A stretch of 39,451 nt of DNA from Nostoc sp. FACHB-973 (GCF_014698115.1 NZ_JACJSJ010000080.1:1-39451); one strand, 5' to 3'; positions 1 through 9,031 are shown, counted from the first letter of the stretch. Program-made: numbers and translations. The notes: generated from the letters alone by a model not told the origin.

Positions 1-29
1 ACTCCCCACTCCCTACTCCCCACTCCCTA
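1..29. repeat. Heptamer STRR (ACTCCCC)
   Basis: Tandem copies of ACTCCCC/ACTCCCT run up to the stop side of the first gene. This is the short tandemly repeated repetitive (STRR) type common in heterocystous cyanobacteria. The array may extend beyond the window edge. Confidence 0.85.
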
Positions 30-33
30 ATTC

Positions 34-363
34 CTAAGACACAGTAGCCAAAGATGCCAAGGGATCGGGTATTGTCTCAGAAGGAGCTGGGAATTCTCCT
101 GTGATGACGTACTCTAAGCGCAATTTTAACCAAGTAATAAATTGAGGATTAGTAGAAATAATTGCTACTGCTGGTTGGGGACACTTGGCTTTTGCCTCTG
201 CAAACTGGGGCGCTTCTAAGAAAGCTGGTTGCTTAATCAGCCAAAAATCAATTTGTTTTTCTTGTTCGTGGTAATGACGGGTGCGTTCTTTGAGAACTTC
301 CTCTATCGGTTCTTCTTGGAGGAGAAAACGTTGACTGGCCAAAACGTAATGATATGTTTGCAT
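34..363 (-). CDS. ycf54: Ycf54 / Mg-protoporphyrin monomethyl ester cyclase accessory protein
   Basis: A protein of about 109 residues that matches the Ycf54 (DUF2488) family by recalled sequence: near the start HYVLASQRFLL, then HYHEQEKQIDFWLIKQPAF, the stretch AIISTNPQFITWLKLRLEYV and the C-terminal IPDPLASL. Ycf54 works with the AcsF/CycI oxidative cyclase that closes ring E of chlorophyll. I place the start at the second of two ATGs (363), because AAAGGA lies seven bases before it and practically touches the first ATG at 369. It is the last gene of a minus-strand group after pdxJ and the SnoaL-like gene; nothing shows they share a transcript. No odd residues were seen. Confidence 0.9.
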   Translation of the reverse strand: MQTYHYVLASQRFLLQEEPIEEVLKERTRHYHEQEKQIDFWLIKQPAFLEAPQFAEAKAKCPQPAVAIISTNPQFITWLKLRLEYVITGEFPAPSETIPDPLASLATVS

Positions 364-395
364 TTTCATCCTTTGCTTGTTATGTGAATAATTTC

Positions 396-425
396 AGGGC
401 ACAGCACTAAACGCTGTACCCCTAC
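396..425. repeat. Decayed copy of the CACAGC..GCTGTG palindrome family
   Basis: GGGCACAGC, seven bases, then GCTGTACCC followed by CTAC. It resembles the palindromes at 9167, 14219, 16541, 32169 and 33842, with one arm mutated. It lies between ycf54 and the SnoaL-like gene. Confidence 0.6.
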
Positions 426-428
426 GAA

Positions 429-1145
429 TCAACTTTTGTGGAACTTCTTGAACCAACTGAAGGGACAAGCACTTCCTTGGTTGTCTGCATTTGCCTGTTT
501 GCCACCAGATGTTAGCTTCGTTAAGAACAGACTATTGTCGAAGTAGTGTTCCAAGGAAACAATTTTCAAGTCATCGGTAACTTTTGCAATGCTCATGCCG
601 ATAATTTCCACCGTCTCTCCAGTAGGTGCATGGTCTTTGTATTGTCCGTTAAAATGTCCCCAGTGCCGCCACTTGAATGTTACATTCGGTGGCCCTGAGA
701 AAACTTCCAGCACTTCCCAAGGAAATCCTTGGGGAAATGTTGTGTGGAAGACTTTTGCGGATGATTCAAAGCTTTCTTCTGAAGCCTTGTAGTGTTCTGA
801 ATCAGCCATAAATAGATTGTAAGTACCTTGGGCTGATAAATCTGCTGCTGTGTAGTCCACCCCGCCATTGGTACTGACGCGAAACTTATCATTGACAATA
901 GATAACCACTGTTGCGGGTTAGCTTTAAAGGATACTTCCATCTCGAAGGTTCGCACCAAGTTCTGCACGATCGCTTCTAGTGTACCTTCAAGGTGATTGC
1001 GCGTACTTTCTTGAGCTAGATTTTCTTTGGAGCGAGAATAATCCGGTGGTGTCTGGTAACGCCACTCGGTATCAATACTTTCTGCGATCACGCGATCGCG
1101 ATCCTGTACCCAAAGTGGCAGGTTGTTAGACTCTGTTGCGCTCAT
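429..1145 (-). CDS. SnoaL-like / NTF2-fold protein, plant pathogen-related-protein type
   Basis: About 238 residues from the chosen start. The C-terminal half (KWRHWGHFNGQYKDH, ETVEIIGMSIAKVTDDLKI, EHYFDNSLFL) looks like the SnoaL-like cone fold, and the whole resembles plant pathogen-related proteins; this is recognition from memory and no catalytic role can be given. The reading frame stays open to 1301, but those extra 52 residues are translated heptamer repeat (GSGELG, PHLPPLPTPHSPLP) plus a low-complexity stretch, so I choose the ATG at 1145 (MSATESNN). If the longer form is made, it would carry a repeat-derived tail at its N-terminus. It lies downstream of pdxJ across a repeat-filled 159-base spacer. 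Confidence 0.65.
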   Translation of the reverse strand: MSATESNNLPLWVQDRDRVIAESIDTEWRYQTPPDYSRSKENLAQESTRNHLEGTLEAIVQNLVRTFEMEVSFKANPQQWLSIVNDKFRVSTNGGVDYTAADLSAQGTYNLFMADSEHYKASEESFESSAKVFHTTFPQGFPWEVLEVFSGPPNVTFKWRHWGHFNGQYKDHAPTGETVEIIGMSIAKVTDDLKIVSLEHYFDNSLFLTKLTSGGKQANADNQGSACPFSWFKKFHKS

Positions 1146-1196
1146 AGAAGTTTTTGCTGAAGATTTATTTCTAGATTTCGCAGTTACAACCCCTCT

Positions 1197-1319
1197 TTTG
1201 GGGAGTGGGGAGTGGGGAGTGGGGAGTGGGGGGAGATGAGGGAGATGAGGGAGACAAGGAGAATACTCCTCACTCTTAACTCCTAACTCACCACTCCCCA
1301 TTCCCTATTCCCCATTCCC
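1197..1319. repeat. Mixed heptamer repeats, G-rich then C-rich
   Basis: GGGGAGT copies, then GAGATGAGG units, then on the same strand CCACTCCCC/ATTCCCT units. The G-rich and C-rich halves are complementary, so a transcript of either strand can fold into a long hairpin. The C-rich end overlaps the last codons of pdxJ, whose GNGE terminus is repeat-encoded. Confidence 0.8.
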
Positions 1320-2030
1320 TCTTATGGCTTCTTTCATCTCGCGGACTGCTCGTTCTATGCCTACTAAAGCTGCCCTACTGATGATGGTATGACCGATGTT
1401 TAGTTCTTCCATGCCTGGAAGTGCAGCCACCGGGTAGACGTTCCAGTAGGTGAGTCCATGTCCAGCGTTGACTCGCAGTCCGCCTTGAATTGCTTGTTCA
1501 CACCCTTTAGCTAAGACGGCTAATTCTCGGTGGCGATTTGTTTCGTCTTTAGCCTCAGCATATTGTCCGGTGTGCAATTCAATAAATTTAGCCTGCACCT
1601 TGACAGATGCTTCGATTTGTGCTGGCTCGGCGTCGATAAATAAACTGACTGGAATGCCAGCGCTTTGCAATTTATCGACTATTTCACCTATTCTACCAAT
1701 TTGCCCAACGATATCTAGTCCGCCTTCTGTTGTGACTTCTTCGCGTTTTTCAGGAACTAAAGTTACATAATCTGGTTTGATGTCGAGGGCGATCGCTAAC
1801 ATTTCATCTGTAGCGGCCATTTCTAAATTTAAGTGAGTTCTCACTGTTTGTCTTAAGATTCGCACATCTCGATCTTGGATATGCCGCCGATCTTCCCGCA
1901 GATGCACTGTAATGCCATCTGCACCACCTAATTCTGCCAGCACCGCCGCTGCTACGGGGTCTGGTTCCACTGTCCGCCGTGCTTGCCGGATGGTGGCGAT
2001 GTGGTCAATGTTAACGCCTAGTGTAGACAC
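1305..2030 (-). CDS. pdxJ: Pyridoxine 5'-phosphate synthase PdxJ
   Basis: PdxJ condenses 1-deoxyxylulose 5-phosphate with 3-amino-2-oxopropyl phosphate to pyridoxine 5'-phosphate in vitamin B6 synthesis. The 241 residues fit the family length. Family stretches include LGVNIDHIATIRQARR at the N-terminus, ITVHLREDRRHI, PDYVTLVPEKREEVTTEGG, FIELHTG and the phosphate-loop-like LRVNAGHGLTYWNV, ending with ELNIGHTIISRAALVG. It is a complete TIM-barrel enzyme. The last residues (GNGE) are encoded by heptamer-repeat DNA, so the repeat has reset the stop codon. A short decayed copy of an internal pdxJ segment and of the pdxJ upstream region lies about 0.5 kb upstream (2578-2684). Confidence 0.95.
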   Translation of the reverse strand: MSTLGVNIDHIATIRQARRTVEPDPVAAAVLAELGGADGITVHLREDRRHIQDRDVRILRQTVRTHLNLEMAATDEMLAIALDIKPDYVTLVPEKREEVTTEGGLDIVGQIGRIGEIVDKLQSAGIPVSLFIDAEPAQIEASVKVQAKFIELHTGQYAEAKDETNRHRELAVLAKGCEQAIQGGLRVNAGHGLTYWNVYPVAALPGMEELNIGHTIISRAALVGIERAVREMKEAIRGNGE

Positions 2031-2050
2031 CCCAAATTTCTCCCGAATCC

Positions 2051-2135
2051 ACTGTCTTCAGAACTTGATTTTACAGGAAATAAGGGGAGTTTGCCGTGAG
2101 AGCTATGGATGCCACAGATAATAAATGCGATGTCT
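2051..2135. repeat. 85-base direct repeat, copy A (upstream of pdxJ)
   Basis: It matches 2600-2684 base for base at an offset of 549 with only a handful of differences (shared core TTGCCGTGAGAGCTATGGA). It begins about 20 bases upstream of the pdxJ start. After it comes GGGCTACGCCTACG, also present after copy B. The two copies bracket the DUF433 gene. Confidence 0.9.
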
Positions 2136-2258
2136 ACGACGGGCTACGCCTACGCTCGAAATTAAACTGAGTTTATCTCTTGAGAAATTCCAGATTATTC
2201 TGCATTTCTTGGGTAGACTTTGTTGCTATTAATTCCAGGAGCATGATTACTTAGTGAG

Positions 2259-2549
2259 TTAAGATTTACAATGCTGCTGTTCAAACAATTTTGTCTCGGC
2301 TTCTTCTGCTGCAATGTCTGATTCAATTTCCTCGCGGTTGGCATGATAATAAGTGAGAGCAGCATAAATCTGTGCCAAAGTTAACATCGGATGCCCAATT
2401 CGATTGAGGATCTCTTCTGGCATGAGACCAAGTTTATACCAAAGGATGATACGACGGACGGTTAGTCCTGTTCCAGCAATGATTGGTCTGCCACCCCGAA
2501 TGTCGGAAGAGGAGGTAATCAGAGTACCAATATCAACTGTTGTAGCCAT
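2259..2549 (-). CDS. DUF433 family protein, probable orphan antitoxin
   Basis: About 96 residues. DUF433 hallmarks are seen: IRGGRPIIAGTGLTVRRIILWYK, then GLMPEEILNRIGHPMLTLAQIYAALTYYHANREEIE, a small winged-helix-like DNA-binding domain. In many genomes DUF433 proteins pair with a DUF5615 PIN-like toxin; no such partner is visible on either side. I take the ATG at 2549, which gives the family-like MATTVDIG start, over an in-frame TTG at 2564. It sits alone between two direct repeats, which suggests arrival or retention by a local duplication. The role as antitoxin is inferred from the family. Confidence 0.8.
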   Translation of the reverse strand: MATTVDIGTLITSSSDIRGGRPIIAGTGLTVRRIILWYKLGLMPEEILNRIGHPMLTLAQIYAALTYYHANREEIESDIAAEEAETKLFEQQHCKS

Positions 2550-2577
2550 GTTTGTTTTGTTCAACCTCTTGAAGATA

Positions 2578-2684
2578 ATCTGTAGCGGCTATTTCTAAAA
2601 CTGTCCTGAGAACTTGATTTTACTGGAAATAAGGGGAGTTTGCCGTGAGAGCTATGGACGCCACAGATAATAAATGTGATGTCT
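2578..2684. repeat. Direct repeat copy B fused to a pdxJ remnant
   Basis: Bases 2600-2684 repeat 2051-2135. Directly before them, 2578-2599 repeats the pdxJ internal bases 1806-1827 with one mismatch (ATCTGTAGCGG shared). Copy B therefore looks like a duplicated pdxJ 5' region that has lost about 223 bases between its two parts. Confidence 0.7.
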
Positions 2685-2842
2685 GTCTTGACAAAGTGAC
2701 GCTCCTACGTGACTAATAGATCGGCAAAAGCCGCCGCTACGATGGGCTACGCCTACACACAAAATCAAACTGAGTTAGATAAACCTTATATTTGGGCAAA
2801 ATAGTTGAAATAAATAGCTGATTTCACAAGAGTTGATCAAGC
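2685..2842. other. Leader of the hybrid kinase gene
   Basis: It holds a dispersed GACGCTCCTACG motif and GGGCTACGCC at 2742-2751, then AT-rich DNA up to the kinase start. I could not single out a promoter. Confidence 0.3.
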
Positions 2843-5800
2843 ATGAATACAGCAATTGAGCCAATCGCCAAGCTTCTAAACTATCAAATTACCGAGCAAC
2901 TTTATACAAGCTTTAGAACGCTGGTTTACCGCGCAATTCGAGAAGACGATCGACTTCCGGTGATTATCAAACTGCTTCACCAGGAGTATCCCACCTTCAG
3001 TGAACTACTCCAATTCCGCAATCAGTATACTATTGCCAAAAATCTCGACCTCCAAAGTATTGTTCGCCCCTACAGCTTAGAACCCTACCACAACAGCTAT
3101 GCGTTGGTAATGGAGGATTTCGGCGGTATTTCTCTTCGAGAATGGATGAAAACAGCAATGGAGAGTAATCCCAATTTCTTGGAAGAGTTTTTAGATATTG
3201 CGATCGCTTTGAGTGAAATTCTTGAGGGACTTTATCGCCATCGGGTGATTCACAAAGACATTAAGCCTGCCAACATTCTCATAAATCCGGAAACTAAGCA
3301 AGTCAAGTTAATAGATTTTAGTATTGCCTCGCTTTTGCCTAGAGAAACCCAGGAAATTCAGAATCCTAATGTCTTAGAAGGTACCCTCGTTTACCTTTCC
3401 CCTGAACAAACTGGACGGATGAATCGCGGCATCGACTACCGCAGCGATTACTACTCGCTGGGAATTACATTTTATGAATTACTGACTGGACAGCTACCTT
3501 TTGAATGTAGCGATCCGATGGAGTTGATTCACTGTCATATCGCCAAGCAGCCGCCAATATTGGGAAGGGGGGCAGGGGGCAGGGAGCAGGGGGGAGAAAT
3601 TCCTCAAGTTCTCTGTGAGATTGTGATGAAATTGATGGCGAAAAATGCTGAAAACCGCTATCAGAGTGCATTAGGGCTGAAACATGATTTAGAAGTTTGT
3701 CGGCGTCAATTACAAGAAACTGGAGAAATTAAAGCATTTGAGTTAGGTAAGCGGGACATTTGCGATCGCTTTATCATCCCTGAAAAACTGTACGGCCGCC
3801 AAGCTGAAGTCGAAATTTTACTGGATGCGTTCGAGAGAATTGCTAACCCCCCTGAATCGGGACTAAGGGGGGTTGAAATTATGTTGGTAGCAGGCTTCTC
3901 TGGAATTGGCAAAACTGCTGTGGTTAAAGAAGTCCACAAGCCGATTGTCCGACAACGGGGTTATTTTATTAAAGGTAAATTTGACCAATTCCAGCGGAAT
4001 ATCCCTTTCTCTGCCTTTGTGCAAGCCTTTAGAGACTTGATGACACAACTGCTGAGTGAAAGTGACGCCCGACTCGAACAGTGGAAGTCCAAGCTTCTCC
4101 AAGCCTTGGGTGAAAACGGACAAGTGATGATTGAGGTGATTCCAGAATTGGAAAGTCTGATTGGTAAACAGCCTCCTGCAACAGAACTTTCACCCAGTGC
4201 AGCCCAAAATCGCTTCAATTTGCTGTTCTTGAAATTCACTCAAGTGTTCACTGCACCAGAACATCCGCTGGTAATCTTCATTGACGATCTGCAATGGGCG
4301 GATTCTGCTTCTTTAAAGTTAATGCACTTGTTGATGAGTGAAGTTGACATCGGCTATCTACTCTTAATTGGTGCATATCGGGATAACGAAGTCAATCCAG
4401 TACATCCGTTGATACTGACTTTGGATGAAATTCAGAAGTTAGGCGCTACAGTCAATAGGATTACTTTAGCTCCTCTCGATCAATTATCCGTCAATCATTT
4501 GGTGGCAGACACTTTAAGTTGTTCTCTGGAGTTAGCAGCACCGTTAACCGACTTGGTATTGAGCAAAACCAAAGGCAATCCTTTCTTCTGCAACCAGTTT
4601 CTCAAAGCGCTACATCAAGATCAACTAATTACATTTAATTTTGAGGGTGGCTATTGGGAATGCGATTTGGCTCAGGTGCGATCGCTCTCTCTGACTGATG
4701 ATGTAGTAGAATTCATGGCAATTCAACTCCAAAAATTGCCAACACAGACTCAAGAAGTTTTGAAGTTAGCGGCTTGTGTAGGCAATCAATTTGATTTGGC
4801 GACTCTCGCAATTATCCATGAAAAATCCCAGATAGAAACAGCCGCAGACTTTTGGAAAGCTGTGCAGGATGGGTTAATTATTCCGATCAATGAGGTCTAC
4901 AAATTTTATCAGGATTCGTCATTGGTCATTAGTCATTTGCAAAGGACAAATGACAGCGGACAAATGACAGGTTACAAATTTCTTCACGATCGCGTCCAGC
5001 AAGCCGCTTATTCACTGATTCCTGAATCTCAAAAGCAAGCTACTCATTTAAAAATTGGGCAATTGCTCTTAAAAAGCACACCACCCGAAGCAATTGAAGC
5101 CAGCATTTTTGATATTGTGAATCAATTCAATGAGGGAATTGACATAATTTATGAGCAATCCCAAAGATATGAACTGGCTCAACTAAATTTAATGGCTGGG
5201 AAGAAGGCAAAAGCTTCTACTGCTTATAAAGCCGCTGTAAAATATTTCACATTAGGTAGAAAATTGCTAACAGAAGATAGTTGGCAAATTCACCACAAAC
5301 TCACCTTCCAATTATATAGAGAATCTGGAGAATGTGAATATTTAATTGGCAATTTTAACCAAGCGGAGAAATTATTTGATATTGCTTTAAGTCACAGTCA
5401 AGATAAATTTGATCAGGCAGAGATTTATGGCATTCAGATGTACCTGAAAATGACTGAGGGTGAAAACATAGAAGCTGGTTTTAGCTGCGGACTCAAAGGT
5501 TTGAGGATCATGGGGATGAATCTCCCTGTTACTTCACAAGAACAGCAAGCTGCCATTGACGCTGAAGTTAAAGAATTAAAAGCTAGACTAATAGCGATTC
5601 GTCCGGGAGATTTATTTGATTTGCCAGAAATGACAGATCCAGTTAACAAGGTCTGCATGAGTCTTTTGGCTGACCTTTGGGCTGCTGCTTATATGGGAGG
5701 ACATCAAAATCTGAGTTGTCTGATTCCTCTATTAATGATTAGTCTATCGTTGAGTTATGGCAATGCTGAAAGCTCTGGTTTTGCTTATTGTTTGTATGGA

Positions 5801-8758
5801 ATGAGTCTAGCAAACCAAGGAAATTATCAAACTGCCTATGAGTTTGGTAAGTTAGCACTAAAACTCGATCGCCACTTCAATAATAGCCAATTTATTCCGA
5901 AGACAAATAATATTTTTGCACACACTATTAATCCATATCATCAACATTTAAAAACTAATTTATCCATCTCTAGACAATCATTCCAAGTGTCTCAAGAAAC
6001 TGGTAATTTGGTGTTTGGTGTTTGGGCGGTTTCGTTTTATATTTGGGCGATGTTAATTAAAGGCGATCGCCTGTCAGATGTCTATGCCGAAACCGAGAAA
6101 TATCTGAGCTACGTTCAACAAGTAAATGATGTCAATATGCTGTATGCATTTACTTTACAGCGGCAGTTTATTTTGAACTTACAAGGCATCTCAAAAAACA
6201 CCGATTTATTGGATAATGAAAATGACCAAGATATTCCCTACATAGAAGTTTGGAGACAAAAGCATAACTTTGAGCATGGAATTAATTGGTACTGTTTTCT
6301 CAAAATACAGTTATCGTACATTTATGGCCGCTATGGTGATGCAATTCAAGCGGCAGAAGAAGCTAAGAATACCTTGCCTTCTAACTCTGGTTTCTTCCCA
6401 ATTATTCAGTATCATTTTTATTATCCACTGACTTTGGCAGCAGTTTATCCCAATGCGACATCAGATGAGAAAAAGCACTATTGGGAAATTATGCAAGAAC
6501 ATCAACAAATCCAGAAAAACTGGGCGAATAATTGCCCAAAAAACTTTCTGCATAGATACCTATTGCTATCTGCGGAAATGGCAAGAATTTCTGGCAAATA
6601 TATGAACGCCATCGAATTATACGATCGCGCCATTGCCAAAGCGAAGAAAAACGAATACCTCAACGAAGAAGCACTTGCCAATGAACTCGCAGCTAAGTTT
6701 TATTTAGAATGGGGTAAAGAACGCATTGCCCAAGAGTATTTGATTAATGCATACTATTGCTTTGCTCGTTGGGATGCTAAAGCTAAAATCGATGACTTAG
6801 AACAGCGCTATCCCCGACTGCTAGCCCCGATTTTACAACAAACGCGTTCACCCTTGATGCCCAATGACACGATCGCCACCTCTGATAGCTTCGCTACTTT
6901 GCATCCAAGCATGAGCAAATCAGCAACTTCTAGTAGCAATGTATCATTCATGCTAGATATGACAACAGTTCTCAAAGCCTCTCAGACTCTCTCCAGTGAA
7001 ATTGAACTCGAAAAATTACTTAGTAAACTGCTTTCTGTGGTGATTGAAAATGCTGGTGCAGATAAGTGTGTATTTCTATTGCTAAAAGAAGATAGATTAG
7101 TCGTTGAGGCAACTGCTGAAATTGGGCAGCAATCAACCGTCCTCCAATCCATCCCTGTTGAGGATAGCACAGAGGTTCCTCGTAGCCTAATTTATGCCGT
7201 CAAACGCAATCTGCAACCTAGCGTCATTATTGATACAGCAATGTATTCGACGCTAATCGGCGATTCTTATATCATACGTCAGCAACCCAAAAGCCTGCTG
7301 TGTATGCCGATTCTCCACCAAGGCAAATTATTGGGGATTTTGTACCTAGAAAACAATTTGACTACTGGGGCGTTTACAAGCGATCGCGTGGAAATCCTGA
7401 ATCTATTATGCACTCAAGTTGCAATCTCTCTGGAAAATGTTCGGCTGTATCAACAGGCACAAGATACCTTAAAAACCTTGGGGCAAACCGAACAATTTTT
7501 GCGGTTAATTATTGACAATATTCCCCAGTCTGTTTTTTGGAAAGACCGCAATAGTGTTTATTTAGGCTGCAACCGTAAATTTGCTGATGATTCGGGTGTA
7601 AAATCGCCGGAAAATGTAATTGGTAAAACCGACTACGATCTTTCTTGGACTCGTGAGGAGTCGGATTGGTATGTAGAATGCGATCGCCGTGTTATGGAGT
7701 CTGGACAAGCTGAACTCAATATTATCGAAACATTGCAGCAAGCAGACGGAAAACAAATCTGGTCGAATACAAACAAAATTCCCCTACGAGATAAAGAGGG
7801 AAACGTTTTTGGCATTCTTGGCACATGTGAAGATATCACCGAACGCCAGGAAGCAGAACAATTACTACAACATCAAAAACAACAATTACAACAAGCATTG
7901 CAAGAACTCCAAACAATGCAATTGCAATTAGTTCAGAATGAAAAAATGTCTGCCCTTGGGAATTTGGTAGCCGGTGTTGCTCATGAAATCAACAATCCGA
8001 TTGGCTTTATTGCCGGGAATATTGAACCAGCGAAAGATTATATTAAAGATTTGTTTGGGCTAATTAACCTTTACCAAGAAAAATTTCCCCGTGCTGGCTC
8101 AGAAATTGAAGACGAAATCGAAGCGATGGATTTAAATTATTTACGCGAAGATTTACCTAAGTTATTGGATTCAATGAAATTAGGTGTTAGCCGTATCCGC
8201 AGTATCAGTAATAGTCTGCGAACCTTCTCGAGATCCGATCATGATTATAAAGTTCCTTTTGATATTCACGAAGGCATTGATAGCACTATTTTGATTCTGA
8301 GGCACCGTTTAAAAGCTAACGAAAACCGCCCTGGAATTGAAATAGTCAAAGATTATGGGCAATTACCTCCAGTGGAATGTTTTGCTGGACAACTCAATCA
8401 AGTTTTTATGAACTTGTTAGCAAATGCCATTGATGCACTTGAAGAATATAATACAGGACGGAGTTTAGAAGAGATTCTATCTAACCCTAATTGCATTACC
8501 ATTCAAACCCGTGTAGCAAATTCAGGTAATCACGTTTTGATTAAGATTGCTGATAACGGCGTGGGGATGTCACCAGAAGTTAAACAAAAAGTATTTGACC
8601 ATCTTTTTACTACTAAACCTGTAGGCAAAGGTACAGGATTGGGATTAGCGATCGCTCGTCAAATTATAGTAGAAGGACATGGCGGTTCACTCTCCTGTAC
8701 TTCCGAACTTGGACAGGGCACAGAGTTTGTCATTCAAATTTCTATTCAAGAAACTTAA
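2843..8758 (+). CDS. Giant hybrid Ser/Thr kinase - AAA ATPase - GAF - PAS - histidine kinase
   Basis: 1971 residues. A Hanks-type kinase (about 15-290) has K43, the loop HKDIKPAN (137-144) and APE-like SPEQ; the usual DFG is DFS (158-160), so activity is plausible but unproven. An AAA/STAND-type ATPase follows with Walker A GFSGIGKT (351-358) and Walker B LVIFIDDLQWAD (about 476-487). A long alpha-helical TPR-like middle leads to GAF (about 1375-1530), PAS (about 1550-1670), a coiled coil, a HisKA H-box AHEINNP (His about 1714), and HATPase N-box NLLANAIDA plus GTGLGLAIA. It is a soluble sensor kinase of the type widespread in Nostocales; the signal is unknown. No response regulator gene is adjacent. 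Three stretches (about residues 240-251, 335-344, 692-709) are encoded by intergenic-type repeats inserted in frame. Confidence 0.93.
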   Translation: MNTAIEPIAKLLNYQITEQLYTSFRTLVYRAIREDDRLPVIIKLLHQEYPTFSELLQFRNQYTIAKNLDLQSIVRPYSLEPYHNSYALVMEDFGGISLREWMKTAMESNPNFLEEFLDIAIALSEILEGLYRHRVIHKDIKPANILINPETKQVKLIDFSIASLLPRETQEIQNPNVLEGTLVYLSPEQTGRMNRGIDYRSDYYSLGITFYELLTGQLPFECSDPMELIHCHIAKQPPILGRGAGGREQGGEIPQVLCEIVMKLMAKNAENRYQSALGLKHDLEVCRRQLQETGEIKAFELGKRDICDRFIIPEKLYGRQAEVEILLDAFERIANPPESGLRGVEIMLVAGFSGIGKTAVVKEVHKPIVRQRGYFIKGKFDQFQRNIPFSAFVQAFRDLMTQLLSESDARLEQWKSKLLQALGENGQVMIEVIPELESLIGKQPPATELSPSAAQNRFNLLFLKFTQVFTAPEHPLVIFIDDLQWADSASLKLMHLLMSEVDIGYLLLIGAYRDNEVNPVHPLILTLDEIQKLGATVNRITLAPLDQLSVNHLVADTLSCSLELAAPLTDLVLSKTKGNPFFCNQFLKALHQDQLITFNFEGGYWECDLAQVRSLSLTDDVVEFMAIQLQKLPTQTQEVLKLAACVGNQFDLATLAIIHEKSQIETAADFWKAVQDGLIIPINEVYKFYQDSSLVISHLQRTNDSGQMTGYKFLHDRVQQAAYSLIPESQKQATHLKIGQLLLKSTPPEAIEASIFDIVNQFNEGIDIIYEQSQRYELAQLNLMAGKKAKASTAYKAAVKYFTLGRKLLTEDSWQIHHKLTFQLYRESGECEYLIGNFNQAEKLFDIALSHSQDKFDQAEIYGIQMYLKMTEGENIEAGFSCGLKGLRIMGMNLPVTSQEQQAAIDAEVKELKARLIAIRPGDLFDLPEMTDPVNKVCMSLLADLWAAAYMGGHQNLSCLIPLLMISLSLSYGNAESSGFAYCLYGMSLANQGNYQTAYEFGKLALKLDRHFNNSQFIPKTNNIFAHTINPYHQHLKTNLSISRQSFQVSQETGNLVFGVWAVSFYIWAMLIKGDRLSDVYAETEKYLSYVQQVNDVNMLYAFTLQRQFILNLQGISKNTDLLDNENDQDIPYIEVWRQKHNFEHGINWYCFLKIQLSYIYGRYGDAIQAAEEAKNTLPSNSGFFPIIQYHFYYPLTLAAVYPNATSDEKKHYWEIMQEHQQIQKNWANNCPKNFLHRYLLLSAEMARISGKYMNAIELYDRAIAKAKKNEYLNEEALANELAAKFYLEWGKERIAQEYLINAYYCFARWDAKAKIDDLEQRYPRLLAPILQQTRSPLMPNDTIATSDSFATLHPSMSKSATSSSNVSFMLDMTTVLKASQTLSSEIELEKLLSKLLSVVIENAGADKCVFLLLKEDRLVVEATAEIGQQSTVLQSIPVEDSTEVPRSLIYAVKRNLQPSVIIDTAMYSTLIGDSYIIRQQPKSLLCMPILHQGKLLGILYLENNLTTGAFTSDRVEILNLLCTQVAISLENVRLYQQAQDTLKTLGQTEQFLRLIIDNIPQSVFWKDRNSVYLGCNRKFADDSGVKSPENVIGKTDYDLSWTREESDWYVECDRRVMESGQAELNIIETLQQADGKQIWSNTNKIPLRDKEGNVFGILGTCEDITERQEAEQLLQHQKQQLQQALQELQTMQLQLVQNEKMSALGNLVAGVAHEINNPIGFIAGNIEPAKDYIKDLFGLINLYQEKFPRAGSEIEDEIEAMDLNYLREDLPKLLDSMKLGVSRIRSISNSLRTFSRSDHDYKVPFDIHEGIDSTILILRHRLKANENRPGIEIVKDYGQLPPVECFAGQLNQVFMNLLANAIDALEEYNTGRSLEEILSNPNCITIQTRVANSGNHVLIKIADNGVGMSPEVKQKVFDHLFTTKPVGKGTGLGLAIARQIIVEGHGGSLSCTSELGQGTEFVIQISIQET
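3562..3594. repeat. In-frame G-rich repeat inside the kinase domain
   Basis: GGGGGGCAGGGGGCAGGGAG-type repeat encoding GRGAGGREQGG, inside the Hanks kinase C-lobe shortly before the conserved IPQ..IVMKLMAK segment. The composition is unlike the surrounding codons. Confidence 0.8.
3845..3874. repeat. In-frame inverted repeat between kinase and AAA domains
   Basis: AACCCCCCT and AGGGGGGTT are nine-base perfect arms around a 12-base loop, encoding NPPESGLRGV just before the Walker A strand. Confidence 0.75.
4918..4968. repeat. In-frame GTCATT/AAATGAC repeat in the kinase gene
   Basis: GTCATTGGTCATTAGTCATT followed by two ACAAATGAC units; the halves are complementary. It encodes roughly LVISHLQRTNDSGQMTG, immediately before the conserved YKFLHDRVQQAAY. 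Confidence 0.75.
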
Positions 8759-8914
8759 AAAGTAAAAACTCATCTTTATTTGGCATTTTCACTTTGGCAT
8801 TTTTATTTTTTTAACTTGGTAACAAGCAAAGATGAGATTTAAATTATGGAAAAAATGGTGGAAAATCAACCCAAAAACTTATGCTAAAACTGACAAAAAT
8901 TATTACTCATTGAA

Positions 8915-9031
8915 ATGGCGATCGCCTATCAAATTGTCGTAGAAAAACATGCAGGAAGTATTGAAGTTGATTCGACTCCAGGACGTGAGACAGAATTTAC
9001 CATCCGTATTCCTTTAACAAGTAAGAAGTAA
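8915..9031 (+). pseudogene. Histidine-kinase C-terminal fragment
   Basis: An open frame of 38 codons, MAIAYQIVVEKHAGSIEVDS..GRETEFTIRIPL, corresponds to the last part of a HATPase_c domain (G2 box to final strand). Compare LAIARQIIVEGHGGSL in the neighbouring hybrid kinase. The upstream catalytic domain is gone and the AT-rich DNA before it is not readable as kinase. It is probably the remains of a second kinase gene once placed in tandem, since it differs too much to be a recent copy of the neighbour's tail. Confidence 0.8.

Noticed and set aside
1146..1301. Long N-terminal extension of the SnoaL-like protein
   Set aside because: Encoded mostly by heptamer-repeat DNA and low-complexity sequence; ATG at 1145 fits better.
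2173..2244. 23-codon minus-strand frame after DUF433 as a toxin
   Set aside because: Too short for a PIN/DUF5615 domain and no recognisable motif.
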